NCBI GenBank assembly: GCA_024919175.1
Contig: CP103804.1
Location: 4,030,001 to 4,094,000, forward strand
From: Clostridioides difficile
Lineage (GTDB): Bacteria > Bacillota > Clostridia > Peptostreptococcales > Peptostreptococcaceae
Direction of reading: 5' to 3'
Length of the DNA stretch: 64,000 bases
Made by a program: the position numbers and the translations under genes. Below the pieces are notes generated by a model, which was not told the origin of the DNA, made no database searches, and saw nothing but the letters and a program-made list of their open reading frames with translations. Below, one piece after another: positions 46,149 through 53,807 of the stretch (positions within the stretch are counted from its first letter, which is position 1; each line of letters starts with the position of its first letter).

Positions 46149-47471
46149 CTAATTACTTTTAGAAGTTTTATATTGCACTTTATTATTTGTTAAAATCTTT
46201 ATACTATTTGTTACAGCTATATTCTTAGAAACATTATCAACTGGTACAATTGAATACTTTGACATATTATAATATACTTCTTGACCATCAACCTTTGAAC
46301 TAATTTTCTGATTGTTGTATATTTCTGATGTACTTAAACCAAGGCTTTCATTACTTTCATCTGATAGTCCCACAGAAATATCTGAATCACTTTTTTTAGC
46401 TTCTGTGTTTAATGATTGACTTCCTATTGAAAAGTCATTTTTATTACCTTCCTCATTTTCCATTAGACTAAAAGATTCAATTTCATCAATTTCTTTATTT
46501 CCAGTTGCAAAAACAACACTAGTTCCACAAATTAACACAGCTGAAACTAAAAAAGTAATATAGGTTGACTTTTTAAACTTCATAACATTGACTATTCTTT
46601 CTTCTATCTTTGTCTTTCCAAATCCATTACAAAGTGTAATTTGAAATGCATTGTGTTCCTCTGCTAAACTTATAAGCGCAGTTGCATAATCAGCTCTATA
46701 TTCTTCACCAACTATACTCATTACCTTTTCATCACAACTAAACTCTATATCTTTATTCAATAGAAAAAACATTACCCAAACCAAAGGATTAAACCAATGA
46801 ATAGCAAGAGCTACAAGCATAAATAACTTCAATATATTGTCAAACCTATTGATATGAACCAGTTCATGAGTTAAGACAAAGTTTAGAGTTTGATTATTGC
46901 TATAGTCCATTTGTTTTGGCAAAATAATATTAGGTTTTAAAATACCAGTTGTAAGAGGTGTTTTAGTAAATTCAGATATACAAACAAAAAATTTTCTAAA
47001 ACACTTATTATCATATGCCCACTTTTTAATAAATTCATGATTTTTTATATGTATCGAAGTTTTAAAAAGATTAGTCATTTTGATATACTTAAAGCATAAA
47101 AACATAATAAAAATAATAGAAATTCCAAACGTTAAAATACTTGAGATTTCAAGTACTGTAAAATTCTCAAGATTAAATAAAGCATTAGAATCTCCAAAAT
47201 TGTTCTTACTTATAGAATTATTAGTTTTCTTAATTGAATAATCCACAGCAGATGTATTTCCCAATTGAGTATCAAAATTTGACTCAATAATGCTATAAAT
47301 ACTAAAATTAGAATTTAAACTTATTGGTACTAAAAGTTTAAATAGAACAACCAGCCATAATAATACAAATACTTTTTTAGGCAATTTTTTAAACAAACAT
47401 GCTCTTATAAAAATAACAATTAAAATTAAAACCCCAGAAGTAACACTCATTTCTAATAATTTAGTGAACAT
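46149..47471 (-). CDS. BlaR1/MecR1-like M56 metallopeptidase without a penicillin-sensor domain
   Basis: A 440-residue membrane protein of the M56 family. Four membrane helices are followed by the zinc motif THELVHINR (HELVH at 202-206) and a cytoplasmic Glu-containing region (DIEFSCDEKV). A fifth helix spans about 303-322 (YITFLVSAVLICGTSVVF). BlaR1 then carries a ~250-residue penicillin-binding domain; here only a ~117-residue Ser/Asn/Asp-rich tail follows, so beta-lactam sensing is unlikely. In BlaR systems the protease inactivates BlaI when the outer domain senses its ligand. The ligand here is unknown. Confidence 0.82.
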   Translation of the reverse strand: MFTKLLEMSVTSGVLILIVIFIRACLFKKLPKKVFVLLWLVVLFKLLVPISLNSNFSIYSIIESNFDTQLGNTSAVDYSIKKTNNSISKNNFGDSNALFNLENFTVLEISSILTFGISIIFIMFLCFKYIKMTNLFKTSIHIKNHEFIKKWAYDNKCFRKFFVCISEFTKTPLTTGILKPNIILPKQMDYSNNQTLNFVLTHELVHINRFDNILKLFMLVALAIHWFNPLVWVMFFLLNKDIEFSCDEKVMSIVGEEYRADYATALISLAEEHNAFQITLCNGFGKTKIEERIVNVMKFKKSTYITFLVSAVLICGTSVVFATGNKEIDEIESFSLMENEEGNKNDFSIGSQSLNTEAKKSDSDISVGLSDESNESLGLSTSEIYNNQKISSKVDGQEVYYNMSKYSIVPVDNVSKNIAVTNSIKILTNNKVQYKTSKSN

Positions 47472-47481
47472 TAATCTTACC

Positions 47482-47841
47482 TCACTTTAATTTCTCAACA
47501 ATCTGTTTAAGTTTTGTAATCTCATCACTTGAGAGATTTTCTTTATTAATAAAAGCTGAAAGAAATTTCTCTGAAGACCCCCCAAACATTTTATTAATTA
47601 AGCTTTCTGTTTCATGTTTTTGAATTTCTTCTTTGCTTATTAAAGGTCTACAAACAAAGTTTGGTTCAATTCTTTCTATTGCACCTTTTGATACTAATTT
47701 TTTTATAACTGTATACGTAGTGTTTCTATTCCATCCTGTCTCTTCCTTTAAAACTTTTACTAATTCCCCTGCCTTACTTTCTCCTATCTCCCATAGAACT
47801 TCCATCACCTTAAGTTCTGAATCAAATAATTTTATTTCCAT
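47482..47841 (-). CDS. BlaI/MecI-like repressor
   Basis: A 119-residue winged-helix repressor of the BlaI/MecI family: LFDSELKVMEVLWEIGESKA, TGWNRNTTYTVIKKLVSKGA and the wing with FVCRPLISKEE. It has the family's usual C-terminal dimer helix and a region near residue 100 that is cut in BlaI. The ATG at 47841 follows GAGGAG; the frame is open 13 codons further. It is followed after 10 bp by the M56 gene. Two operators in its own promoter indicate autorepression. Confidence 0.88.
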   Translation of the reverse strand: MEIKLFDSELKVMEVLWEIGESKAGELVKVLKEETGWNRNTTYTVIKKLVSKGAIERIEPNFVCRPLISKEEIQKHETESLINKMFGGSSEKFLSAFINKENLSSDEITKLKQIVEKLK

Positions 47842-47862
47842 ATAAAATCGCTCCTCAAATAT

Positions 47863-47922
47863 GGTTATCACAATAGTCAATGTTATAATTTAAAACTATC
47901 ATAGTAGTCTATGTGATGTCAA
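47863..47922 (-). promoter_or_regulatory. Promoter and paired BlaI-type operators, blaI-like gene
   Basis: TTGACA (47922-47917) is followed after 7 nt by AACTAT-N4-GTAGTC (47894-47909), then by GGTTAT-N4-ATAGTC (47863-47878). The centres are 31 bp apart. The arms are less perfect than at genes A and B, consistent with weaker autorepression. Confidence 0.7.
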
Positions 47923-47940
47923 CCATTTATTTTTTAATAA

Positions 47941-47982
47941 CAAAAACTGTCCTTTAAAGAAATAATTCTTGTAAAAGACAGT
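47941..47982 (-). terminator. Terminator of the DUF975 gene
   Basis: ACTGTC-TTTA pairs with TTAAAGGACAGT (one bulge) on the minus strand; TTTTTG follows. Confidence 0.7.
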
Positions 47983-48044
47983 CTCATCATTTTTATACTT
48001 TAATATCTAAATAAAGCTTTATTTTATTTAACTATAAAACTATC

Positions 48045-48824
48045 TTAATACATAGAATAAGATTTTTCCTTATCTAATAATATATCTTCTACGTCTGGAT
48101 TATCTTTTAATAATTCTCTATAGAAGTTACAATTAGCAACTCCTACATATGGAACTAACCATAACAAACCTATTCCTAAAGTGAATATAGTCAATATATA
48201 CCATCCTATAAAGCTAAGATTTAATACAAATAGTTTGAGTACATTTCCTTTCATCATATCTAAGCTAGCACCCATTGCTTTAAATACGCCTAAATTATCT
48301 TTGTCTTCACATATTAAAAAAGCAGCTTGAGAAATGTATAATAGCAATATATAAACAGGCAACATCAATACAATTATTACAATAAATAGAGTTATAGCTG
48401 TAGAGATTACAGTTCCTACTCCAATATTATTACTTGATAGATATTCAATTGCTCCACTAGTAAATAAAACTCCAATTGACAAAAAGGCTCCTATAATTGT
48501 GATTATAAAAGAATAAATGTAAACAGCAATTGATTCTAATATATAAAGTCCAAAACTTCTTAAATAAATTCTTCCATTTACGAAGATATCTCCCATCTTG
48601 ACTTTTTTATCTTTAGTAATCTTTAAAAACATGCATGTAAATCCTGCTGCAACTAAAAAACCTATTATAGATACTATGATAGTAGTTAAAGGTTCAAAAG
48701 GCAATCCTATAAATGATATAGCTACTATCAGTGCAATATATATTGCCATATTGATTGCACATGTTCCCCAGTTTCCAGATAACTGAGCTTTTGATACTCT
48801 TTTTAATTCTTGCCTTGATAACAT
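48045..48824 (-). CDS. DUF975-family membrane protein
   Basis: A 259-residue protein with six hydrophobic segments. The N-terminus reads MLSRQELKRVSKAQLSGNWG, typical of DUF975 (the clostridial six-helix family), and the C-terminus ends in LVPYVGVANCNFYRELLKDN. The role of this family is not known. The ATG at 48824 follows AAAGGGGTG; the frame is open 6 codons further upstream. It is monocistronic. Confidence 0.78.
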   Translation of the reverse strand: MLSRQELKRVSKAQLSGNWGTCAINMAIYIALIVAISFIGLPFEPLTTIIVSIIGFLVAAGFTCMFLKITKDKKVKMGDIFVNGRIYLRSFGLYILESIAVYIYSFIITIIGAFLSIGVLFTSGAIEYLSSNNIGVGTVISTAITLFIVIIVLMLPVYILLLYISQAAFLICEDKDNLGVFKAMGASLDMMKGNVLKLFVLNLSFIGWYILTIFTLGIGLLWLVPYVGVANCNFYRELLKDNPDVEDILLDKEKSYSMY

Positions 48825-49044
48825 AAAAAACACCCCTTTCATTTTATATAAAAAATCTCCCTAAAAACATATAAATAAACTTTTGTCACATAATATAATA
48901 TTAATATATCATATTTTCGACTATATAACACACAATTATTCACCATGTTTTATCAAGATATAGCATAATTGTATTGAAAGTTTTATATAGTCAAAATTGA
49001 CAAGTATATCAAATAAATTTGAAAGATAGTGTTCAATAAATAAT

Positions 49045-49093
49045 AAAATAAACTATCTCTCAAACAGTTTATTATATGTTTAAAAGATAGTTT
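49045..49093 (-). terminator. Terminator of the lipoprotein gene
   Basis: AAACTATCT pairs with AGATAGTTT around a 26-nt loop; the minus strand continues ATTTTATT. It lies just past the stop at 49112. Confidence 0.65.
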
Positions 49094-49111
49094 TAGTGTC
49101 TTTAAAATAAA

Positions 49112-49723
49112 TTAAATTGTATATATTCCTTCACATAATTTTTGTATATTGCTAGGTGGTTGCCATTTACCATCTTTTTTAGTATATGTAATTGAAGTTG
49201 TGACATCCTTAGTTGGCTTTTTATTGTAAAGGTCTATAATCATTTTTGCCATATCGTCTTGAACTTCTTTTTCTGCTTTGTTGTAATTATTTTTGTCAGT
49301 TACATATGATTTTACTAAATCATTCGCCTCAGACATTACTTTACTAGTATCTAATGCTTTACTTACAACTTTTAAAGTTATCTTATCCTTACTAGAAGAA
49401 TCTACTGTTACTGTTTTTTCAACGCCTTGTATTAATTTAACAATTGTGTCGTATATCTTTTCAGCATTCTCTTTTCCATAAAGAGGTGTTAATTGAGCAA
49501 GCATAGAAACTTTATCTGTGTTATTATAAGTTTGAATTTGTTTATATTCAGCTTCTGTTAAAGCATCAGAAATACCTTTTTCATCATATTTATACATTTC
49601 TAGTGCTGCTAAGTTAGCTTCAAAATTCGACTTTACTTTTTCTTCTGCATTAGAACATCCTATAGTTAGAACTAAAACTAAAGCCATAATAGAAGATAAG
49701 ATTAATTTTTTTACCATTTTCAT
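49112..49723 (-). CDS. DUF5105-like lipoprotein
   Basis: A 203-residue lipoprotein: signal peptide with lipobox LTIGCSN, then a helical Lys/Glu-rich domain. Motifs such as SNFEANLAALEMYKYDEKGI and TSITYTKKDGKWQPP are typical of the DUF5105 group of Gram-positive lipoproteins. It sits on the outer membrane face; function unknown. The ATG follows GGGAGGATA. Confidence 0.7.
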   Translation of the reverse strand: MKMVKKLILSSIMALVLVLTIGCSNAEEKVKSNFEANLAALEMYKYDEKGISDALTEAEYKQIQTYNNTDKVSMLAQLTPLYGKENAEKIYDTIVKLIQGVEKTVTVDSSSKDKITLKVVSKALDTSKVMSEANDLVKSYVTDKNNYNKAEKEVQDDMAKMIIDLYNKKPTKDVTTSITYTKKDGKWQPPSNIQKLCEGIYTI

Positions 49724-49815
49724 ACAAATATCCTCCCTCAGTTAATTGAATAAAAAAATTTATTTATTAACATTATAGCATAATTTTGTCTAATTATAAG
49801 TTTATTTTGAAAATT

Positions 49816-50805
49816 TTACCACTGCCAGTCTGTTCCAATCCCGTTATCTATTGCTTTATCGTATATTCTTTTTGCTGTTACCACATCTTGTACACCTATT
49901 CCGACACTTTTAAACACAATTATTTCATCATCATTTTCTCTTCCAGAAATAGTTCCATTTATAACATTTCCTAAATCACCATTAAAATCAGCTTTATTTA
50001 TTTTACCTTCTTCCAAAGGAATTAATATATCTCCTGATTCTGATAAAACTGCATCTGTTGATTCAAAAAATATCTTAGATGCTCTAGTTAAACAAGTTGG
50101 ACACATCTCTTGCATATCTGGTAAGTATGAACCTACAGCACTTACTAATGCTCCTTTTTTAACTAAATTTCCATCAAATACTGGTTTTTTTGATGTAGTT
50201 GCTAAAACTATTACATCAGCATTATCTATAGCTTCATCAGATGACTCAGCTGCAACTATCTTAGTGTTATATTTGCTTAGCTTTAAGTTCATCTCTTTGG
50301 CGAATTTTTCTCTACTTTCTTTATTTCTACTAAAAACTCTTACTTCATCTAAACTTCTAGCTTCTAACATAGCCTCAAGTTGCGATTCACCTTGTCCTCC
50401 TAAGCCTATTAAAGCTCCTATCTTAGAATCTTTTTTAGCCAAAACATCTATAGCTGCACCAGAGGCTGCACCAGTACGAACTTGAGTTATGTAAGTACCA
50501 TCTAAAGCAGCACATACTTCTCCAGTTTCCCCATCTAATAATAATACTGTTGCTGGAATTACTGGTTTACCTTTTTGAGCATTTTTAGGGAATACAGATA
50601 CAATTTTTATTCCTGCGCACCCTAAGTCTTCTACATATCCTGGCATAAATAACATACTAGCATCCTGACTTGGAACTGGTATATTAGTTCTCAAAGGAGT
50701 TACACTTTTCCCTTCACAATAAATTCTAAAAGCTTCTTTATCAGCCTCAATTGCATCTCTCATAGTAAATACTTTTTTTATGTCGTCTTTTTTTAAAAGT
50801 AGCAT
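49816..50805 (-). CDS. Ornithine cyclodeaminase/mu-crystallin family enzyme
   Basis: A 329-residue NAD(P)-binding protein. Family landmarks are the N-terminal LLKKDDIKKVFTMRDAIE, the substrate pocket RTNIPVPSQDASMLFMPG, the TQVRTGAASGAAIDVL segment, and the dinucleotide motif IGLGGQGESQLEAML. Members act as ornithine cyclodeaminases, alanine dehydrogenases or imine reductases, and the residue set does not settle which. The ATG at 50805 follows GGGGGTA; the TTG at 50820 belongs to that ribosome binding site. Confidence 0.85.
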   Translation of the reverse strand: MLLLKKDDIKKVFTMRDAIEADKEAFRIYCEGKSVTPLRTNIPVPSQDASMLFMPGYVEDLGCAGIKIVSVFPKNAQKGKPVIPATVLLLDGETGEVCAALDGTYITQVRTGAASGAAIDVLAKKDSKIGALIGLGGQGESQLEAMLEARSLDEVRVFSRNKESREKFAKEMNLKLSKYNTKIVAAESSDEAIDNADVIVLATTSKKPVFDGNLVKKGALVSAVGSYLPDMQEMCPTCLTRASKIFFESTDAVLSESGDILIPLEEGKINKADFNGDLGNVINGTISGRENDDEIIVFKSVGIGVQDVVTAKRIYDKAIDNGIGTDWQW

Positions 50806-50912
50806 TTTATATACCCCCAATTTTAATAAGTTTCTATGCTAGATATTATAACATAACATTTTAATACAAATTCTATTTCATATTAAATAAATATATTTCA
50901 TATTAAACAATC

Positions 50913-51776
50913 CTATTTCAAATCAAACAAATCTAGATACTCAGATTTTAACATATAGCTTATTAGTTTCTTGTTTATTGAAAATTCTGGTATTCCTGCT
51001 GCATATGGAGTTATATCATATAAATCAAAGTATATAACTAAATTATCATCCTGCAAATAAAAATTTTGATTTTCTTTTATCCCCTTAAAATTATATATTC
51101 CTACATTTTCTTTATCTTTCTTTTCTAACTCAGTTATTTGTTGTTTAATTTTTTCATCTATAACTTCTTTATATTTAGTATTATCTTTAAATAAGTCCAT
51201 CAATTCTAAAAACTTCCCTGTTCTCATATCTACATTATAAGCTATATCTTGATAATATCCATGTGCTCCACCACTATAAGTATAATACCTTACCTTTATA
51301 CTAAGAGCAGAATCAGTATTCTTTTTAAGTTCAAAATCTACATTTGCAACAAATTTATTTTCTTCATCAGGATTATCTTTAAGGTATTGTTTTGCATCTT
51401 TATACGATTTATTATAAAATTCAAATATATCATTTTTTATTCTATCATTTGTAGACCTTTCAACAATCTTATTTGAATTTGTTATTATAGGCATATTTAT
51501 AGTACTCTCTATATATTCATCATTTTTCACTATTGTTTTGCTTCCTATTGTGCTTACTGATAAAGTTTGTTTACTATTTGTAGTATCTTTTGGTAATGAT
51601 TGATTACTCATAACACTTACAGCTTCTTTATCTTTATTTAGATTAAGTAAAGCATCTTTCCCTAAATTATTATATCTATAGTCATGTTTAATTGCTAAAA
51701 CAGCTATTATAGTCAAGGATAAAACAAACACATATCTTAAAACTCTAGCTTTCGTATTTACTTTAAAAAATTTCAT
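50913..51776 (-). CDS. DUF3298-type exported protein (RsiV-like sensor fold)
   Basis: A 287-residue protein with an N-terminal membrane anchor (VLRYVFVLSLTIIAVLAI) and an extracytoplasmic region. The C-terminal half has the DUF4163/DUF3298 pattern: YTYSGGAHGYYQDIAYNVDM and NLVIYFDLYDITPYAAG. This domain forms the lysozyme-sensing part of the anti-sigma factor RsiV and also occurs in PdaC-like proteins. There is no anti-sigma or deacetylase domain here. Function unknown. The ATG follows AGGAGGAAAAT. Confidence 0.78.
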   Translation of the reverse strand: MKFFKVNTKARVLRYVFVLSLTIIAVLAIKHDYRYNNLGKDALLNLNKDKEAVSVMSNQSLPKDTTNSKQTLSVSTIGSKTIVKNDEYIESTINMPIITNSNKIVERSTNDRIKNDIFEFYNKSYKDAKQYLKDNPDEENKFVANVDFELKKNTDSALSIKVRYYTYSGGAHGYYQDIAYNVDMRTGKFLELMDLFKDNTKYKEVIDEKIKQQITELEKKDKENVGIYNFKGIKENQNFYLQDDNLVIYFDLYDITPYAAGIPEFSINKKLISYMLKSEYLDLFDLK

Positions 51777-51854
51777 ATTATCATTTTCCTCCTAAATATA
51801 AATCTCTCTTATTATATTTGGAGTTTCTAGGGTTTTTTATCCATATATTTTAAT

Positions 51855-51890
51855 AAAAGATTAATTTTTATAAATAAAAATTAATCTTTT
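51855..51890 (-). terminator. Terminator of the chemotaxis operon
   Basis: A perfect stem, AAAAGATTAATTTTTAT with ATAAAAATTAATCTTTT, has a 2-nt loop and T on either side, 6 bp past the cheB stop. It probably works in both directions. Confidence 0.85.
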
Positions 51891-51895
51891 TCTTT

Positions 51896-52477
51896 TCAAA
51901 TATTAAGATGACTTATCAAACAACTTGAAATTTTATCAAGTGGTAATTGGATTACAACAGAACCTCTATCAAATGCTACCATTGGCATTCCATATACAAT
52001 GCAAGAATTTTTATCTTGCCCAATTGTAAATGAACCTCTTTCTCTCATTTTCAAAAGCCCAGTTGCTCCATCTGAACCCATTCCTGTAAGTATTATCCCT
52101 ATTGAGTTTTTACCTGCTACTTGTGCTACTGAATCAAACAAAACATCTACAGATGGACAATGTCCACTTATTCTTTCACCTTCTTCACAAGTTACATAAT
52201 ACCCATCTTTATCTAAATGTAATTTCATTTGATATCCACCAGGTGCAATAAGTACATTTCCTTGCTCTACTCTATCATTATTTTTAGCTTCTCTTACATT
52301 CATAGCACACTGCTTATTAAGTCGTTGTGCATACATGTCAGTAAATATAGCTGGCATATGTTGAGCTACAACAACCCCTGGTGTAGATTTTGGTAAGTCT
52401 TTTATAATCTCAAGTATCGCTTCTGTACCACCTATAGATGCTCCTATAGCAATTACTATACTATTAATATTTTCCAC
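51896..52477 (-). CDS. cheB: CheB methylesterase domain protein, no receiver
   Basis: A 193-residue protein that consists only of the CheB catalytic domain. It has the Ser of IGASIGGTEAI (residue 14), the His of VVAQHMP and the Asp of GMGSDGATG. It removes methyl groups from receptor glutamates. Full CheB has an N-terminal receiver that activates it on phosphorylation; that is absent here. It starts at GTG after GGGGGCGGTAA, 39 bp downstream of cheR. It is the last gene of the operon. Confidence 0.9.
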   Translation of the reverse strand: MENINSIVIAIGASIGGTEAILEIIKDLPKSTPGVVVAQHMPAIFTDMYAQRLNKQCAMNVREAKNNDRVEQGNVLIAPGGYQMKLHLDKDGYYVTCEEGERISGHCPSVDVLFDSVAQVAGKNSIGIILTGMGSDGATGLLKMRERGSFTIGQDKNSCIVYGMPMVAFDRGSVVIQLPLDKISSCLISHLNI

Positions 52478-52515
52478 ATTACCGCCCCCACAAAATCATG
52501 ACCCAAAATATTCTT

Positions 52516-53319
52516 CTATCTTTTATAAACAGCAGGTTTTACGTAGTTGTATTCCGTATTGCTTCTATTTACTATCTCTGCATGACCTACAAATAAGAAG
52601 CCCTCTTTTTTAGTTACATCATAAAATTTATTTATAAGTTCTTCTTTTGTTTTTAAATCAAAATAAATCATAACATTTCTACAAAAAATCAAATCAAAAG
52701 GTTGATATGAAAAATCTTCAATTAAATTAAATGGCCTAAAAAACACACTTTTTCTAATCTTATCACAAACTTTAAATGTACCATCTTTATTATCTATAAA
52801 GTATTTCTTCTTCCATATTTTCGGAACATTATCAACATTTGATTCCGTGTATATAGCCTTTTTAGCCTTTTCAAGTGAATTCATTGAAATATCTGTGGCT
52901 AAAATTTTAATATTCCACAAATCTTTCTTACTCCCAAAATAATCATCTAAAATCATAGCTATTGAATATGCTTCTTCTCCACTAGAGCAACCTGCACTCC
53001 ATATATTTAAGTTTCTGAGTTTATTATTTTCTTCCCAAAAGGGAAGTATATGATTATACATATACTCAAAATGCTGATGTTCTCTCATAAAAAATGTATG
53101 ATTTGTGCTCAACCTATTTATTAAGTTTATAGCTTCATTTCCTGTCTTATCTCTAAATAATAGGTTCATATATTGACTAAAAGAGCTAAACTTTCTCTCT
53201 CTCATTGTATTATATAATCGTCCTTCAATTAATACTCTTTTTTTGCTTAAATCAATTCCATACTCTTTTTTTATATAATTCACAAGAATTTTAAATTCTT
53301 CATCAGTCAGTTTTATCAT
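52516..53319 (-). CDS. cheR: CheR chemotaxis receptor methyltransferase
   Basis: A 267-residue enzyme that methylates receptor glutamates with S-adenosylmethionine. Landmarks are the N-terminal helical domain (FKILVNYIKKEYGIDLSKKR), THTFFMREHQHF-like substrate motif (THTFFMREHQHFEYM), SAM-binding NIWSAGCSSGEEAYSI and FDLIFCRNVMIYFD. It works with the neighbouring cheB in adaptation. The ATG at 53319 follows AGGAGGAAG; the frame is open 7 codons further. Confidence 0.95.
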   Translation of the reverse strand: MIKLTDEEFKILVNYIKKEYGIDLSKKRVLIEGRLYNTMRERKFSSFSQYMNLLFRDKTGNEAINLINRLSTNHTFFMREHQHFEYMYNHILPFWEENNKLRNLNIWSAGCSSGEEAYSIAMILDDYFGSKKDLWNIKILATDISMNSLEKAKKAIYTESNVDNVPKIWKKKYFIDNKDGTFKVCDKIRKSVFFRPFNLIEDFSYQPFDLIFCRNVMIYFDLKTKEELINKFYDVTKKEGFLFVGHAEIVNRSNTEYNYVKPAVYKR

Positions 53320-53354
53320 ACAAAAACTTCCTCCTGCCAATTTGTCAAAGCTAA

Positions 53355-53795
53355 TTACATGCTGCCAATTAGAAACTTTCGAATATCTAAAATTAATATA
53401 GAATTATCTCCAACTTTTACAATCTCTTTTATATCTTTATTTATATTTATGTTGTCAGAAATAGTTGTATCTAGTAAGTTTAAGTTATCTATAGTAATGA
53501 CATCAACAACTTTATCTACAATAATTCCAACTTGATACTCATCAACTTTTGTAATTATTATACATGTTCTCTCATTATAATCAACTTTAGGAAGATTGTA
53601 TCTAATATGCATATCAATAACTGGTATAATTCTTCCTCTCAAATTAATAACTCCATTTATATAATTTGGAAGACATGGTACATATGTTATTGGTTGAAAC
53701 CTTATAGTCTCAATTACATTTTCTAATTCTATTCCATAAATAACATCATTAACATAAAATGTTAATACTTGTTTAATAATCTCATCTGTAGACAT
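53355..53795 (-). CDS. cheW: CheW coupling protein (copy 2)
   Basis: A 146-residue CheW that joins CheA to receptors in the signalling array. It shows the CheW pattern VLTFYVNDVIYGIELENVIE, YVPCLPNYINGVINLRGRIIPVIDMH and VDKVVDVITID. It lies 12 bp downstream of cheA. A second, longer CheW is encoded at 58836 in the same operon. Confidence 0.93.
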   Translation of the reverse strand: MSTDEIIKQVLTFYVNDVIYGIELENVIETIRFQPITYVPCLPNYINGVINLRGRIIPVIDMHIRYNLPKVDYNERTCIIITKVDEYQVGIIVDKVVDVITIDNLNLLDTTISDNININKDIKEIVKVGDNSILILDIRKFLIGSM

Positions 53796-53807
53796 ACTTT
53801 AAATCCC

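Noticed and set aside
46149..47471. Beta-lactam sensor of a beta-lactamase operon
   Set aside because: The penicillin-binding domain is missing and no beta-lactamase gene is in the window.
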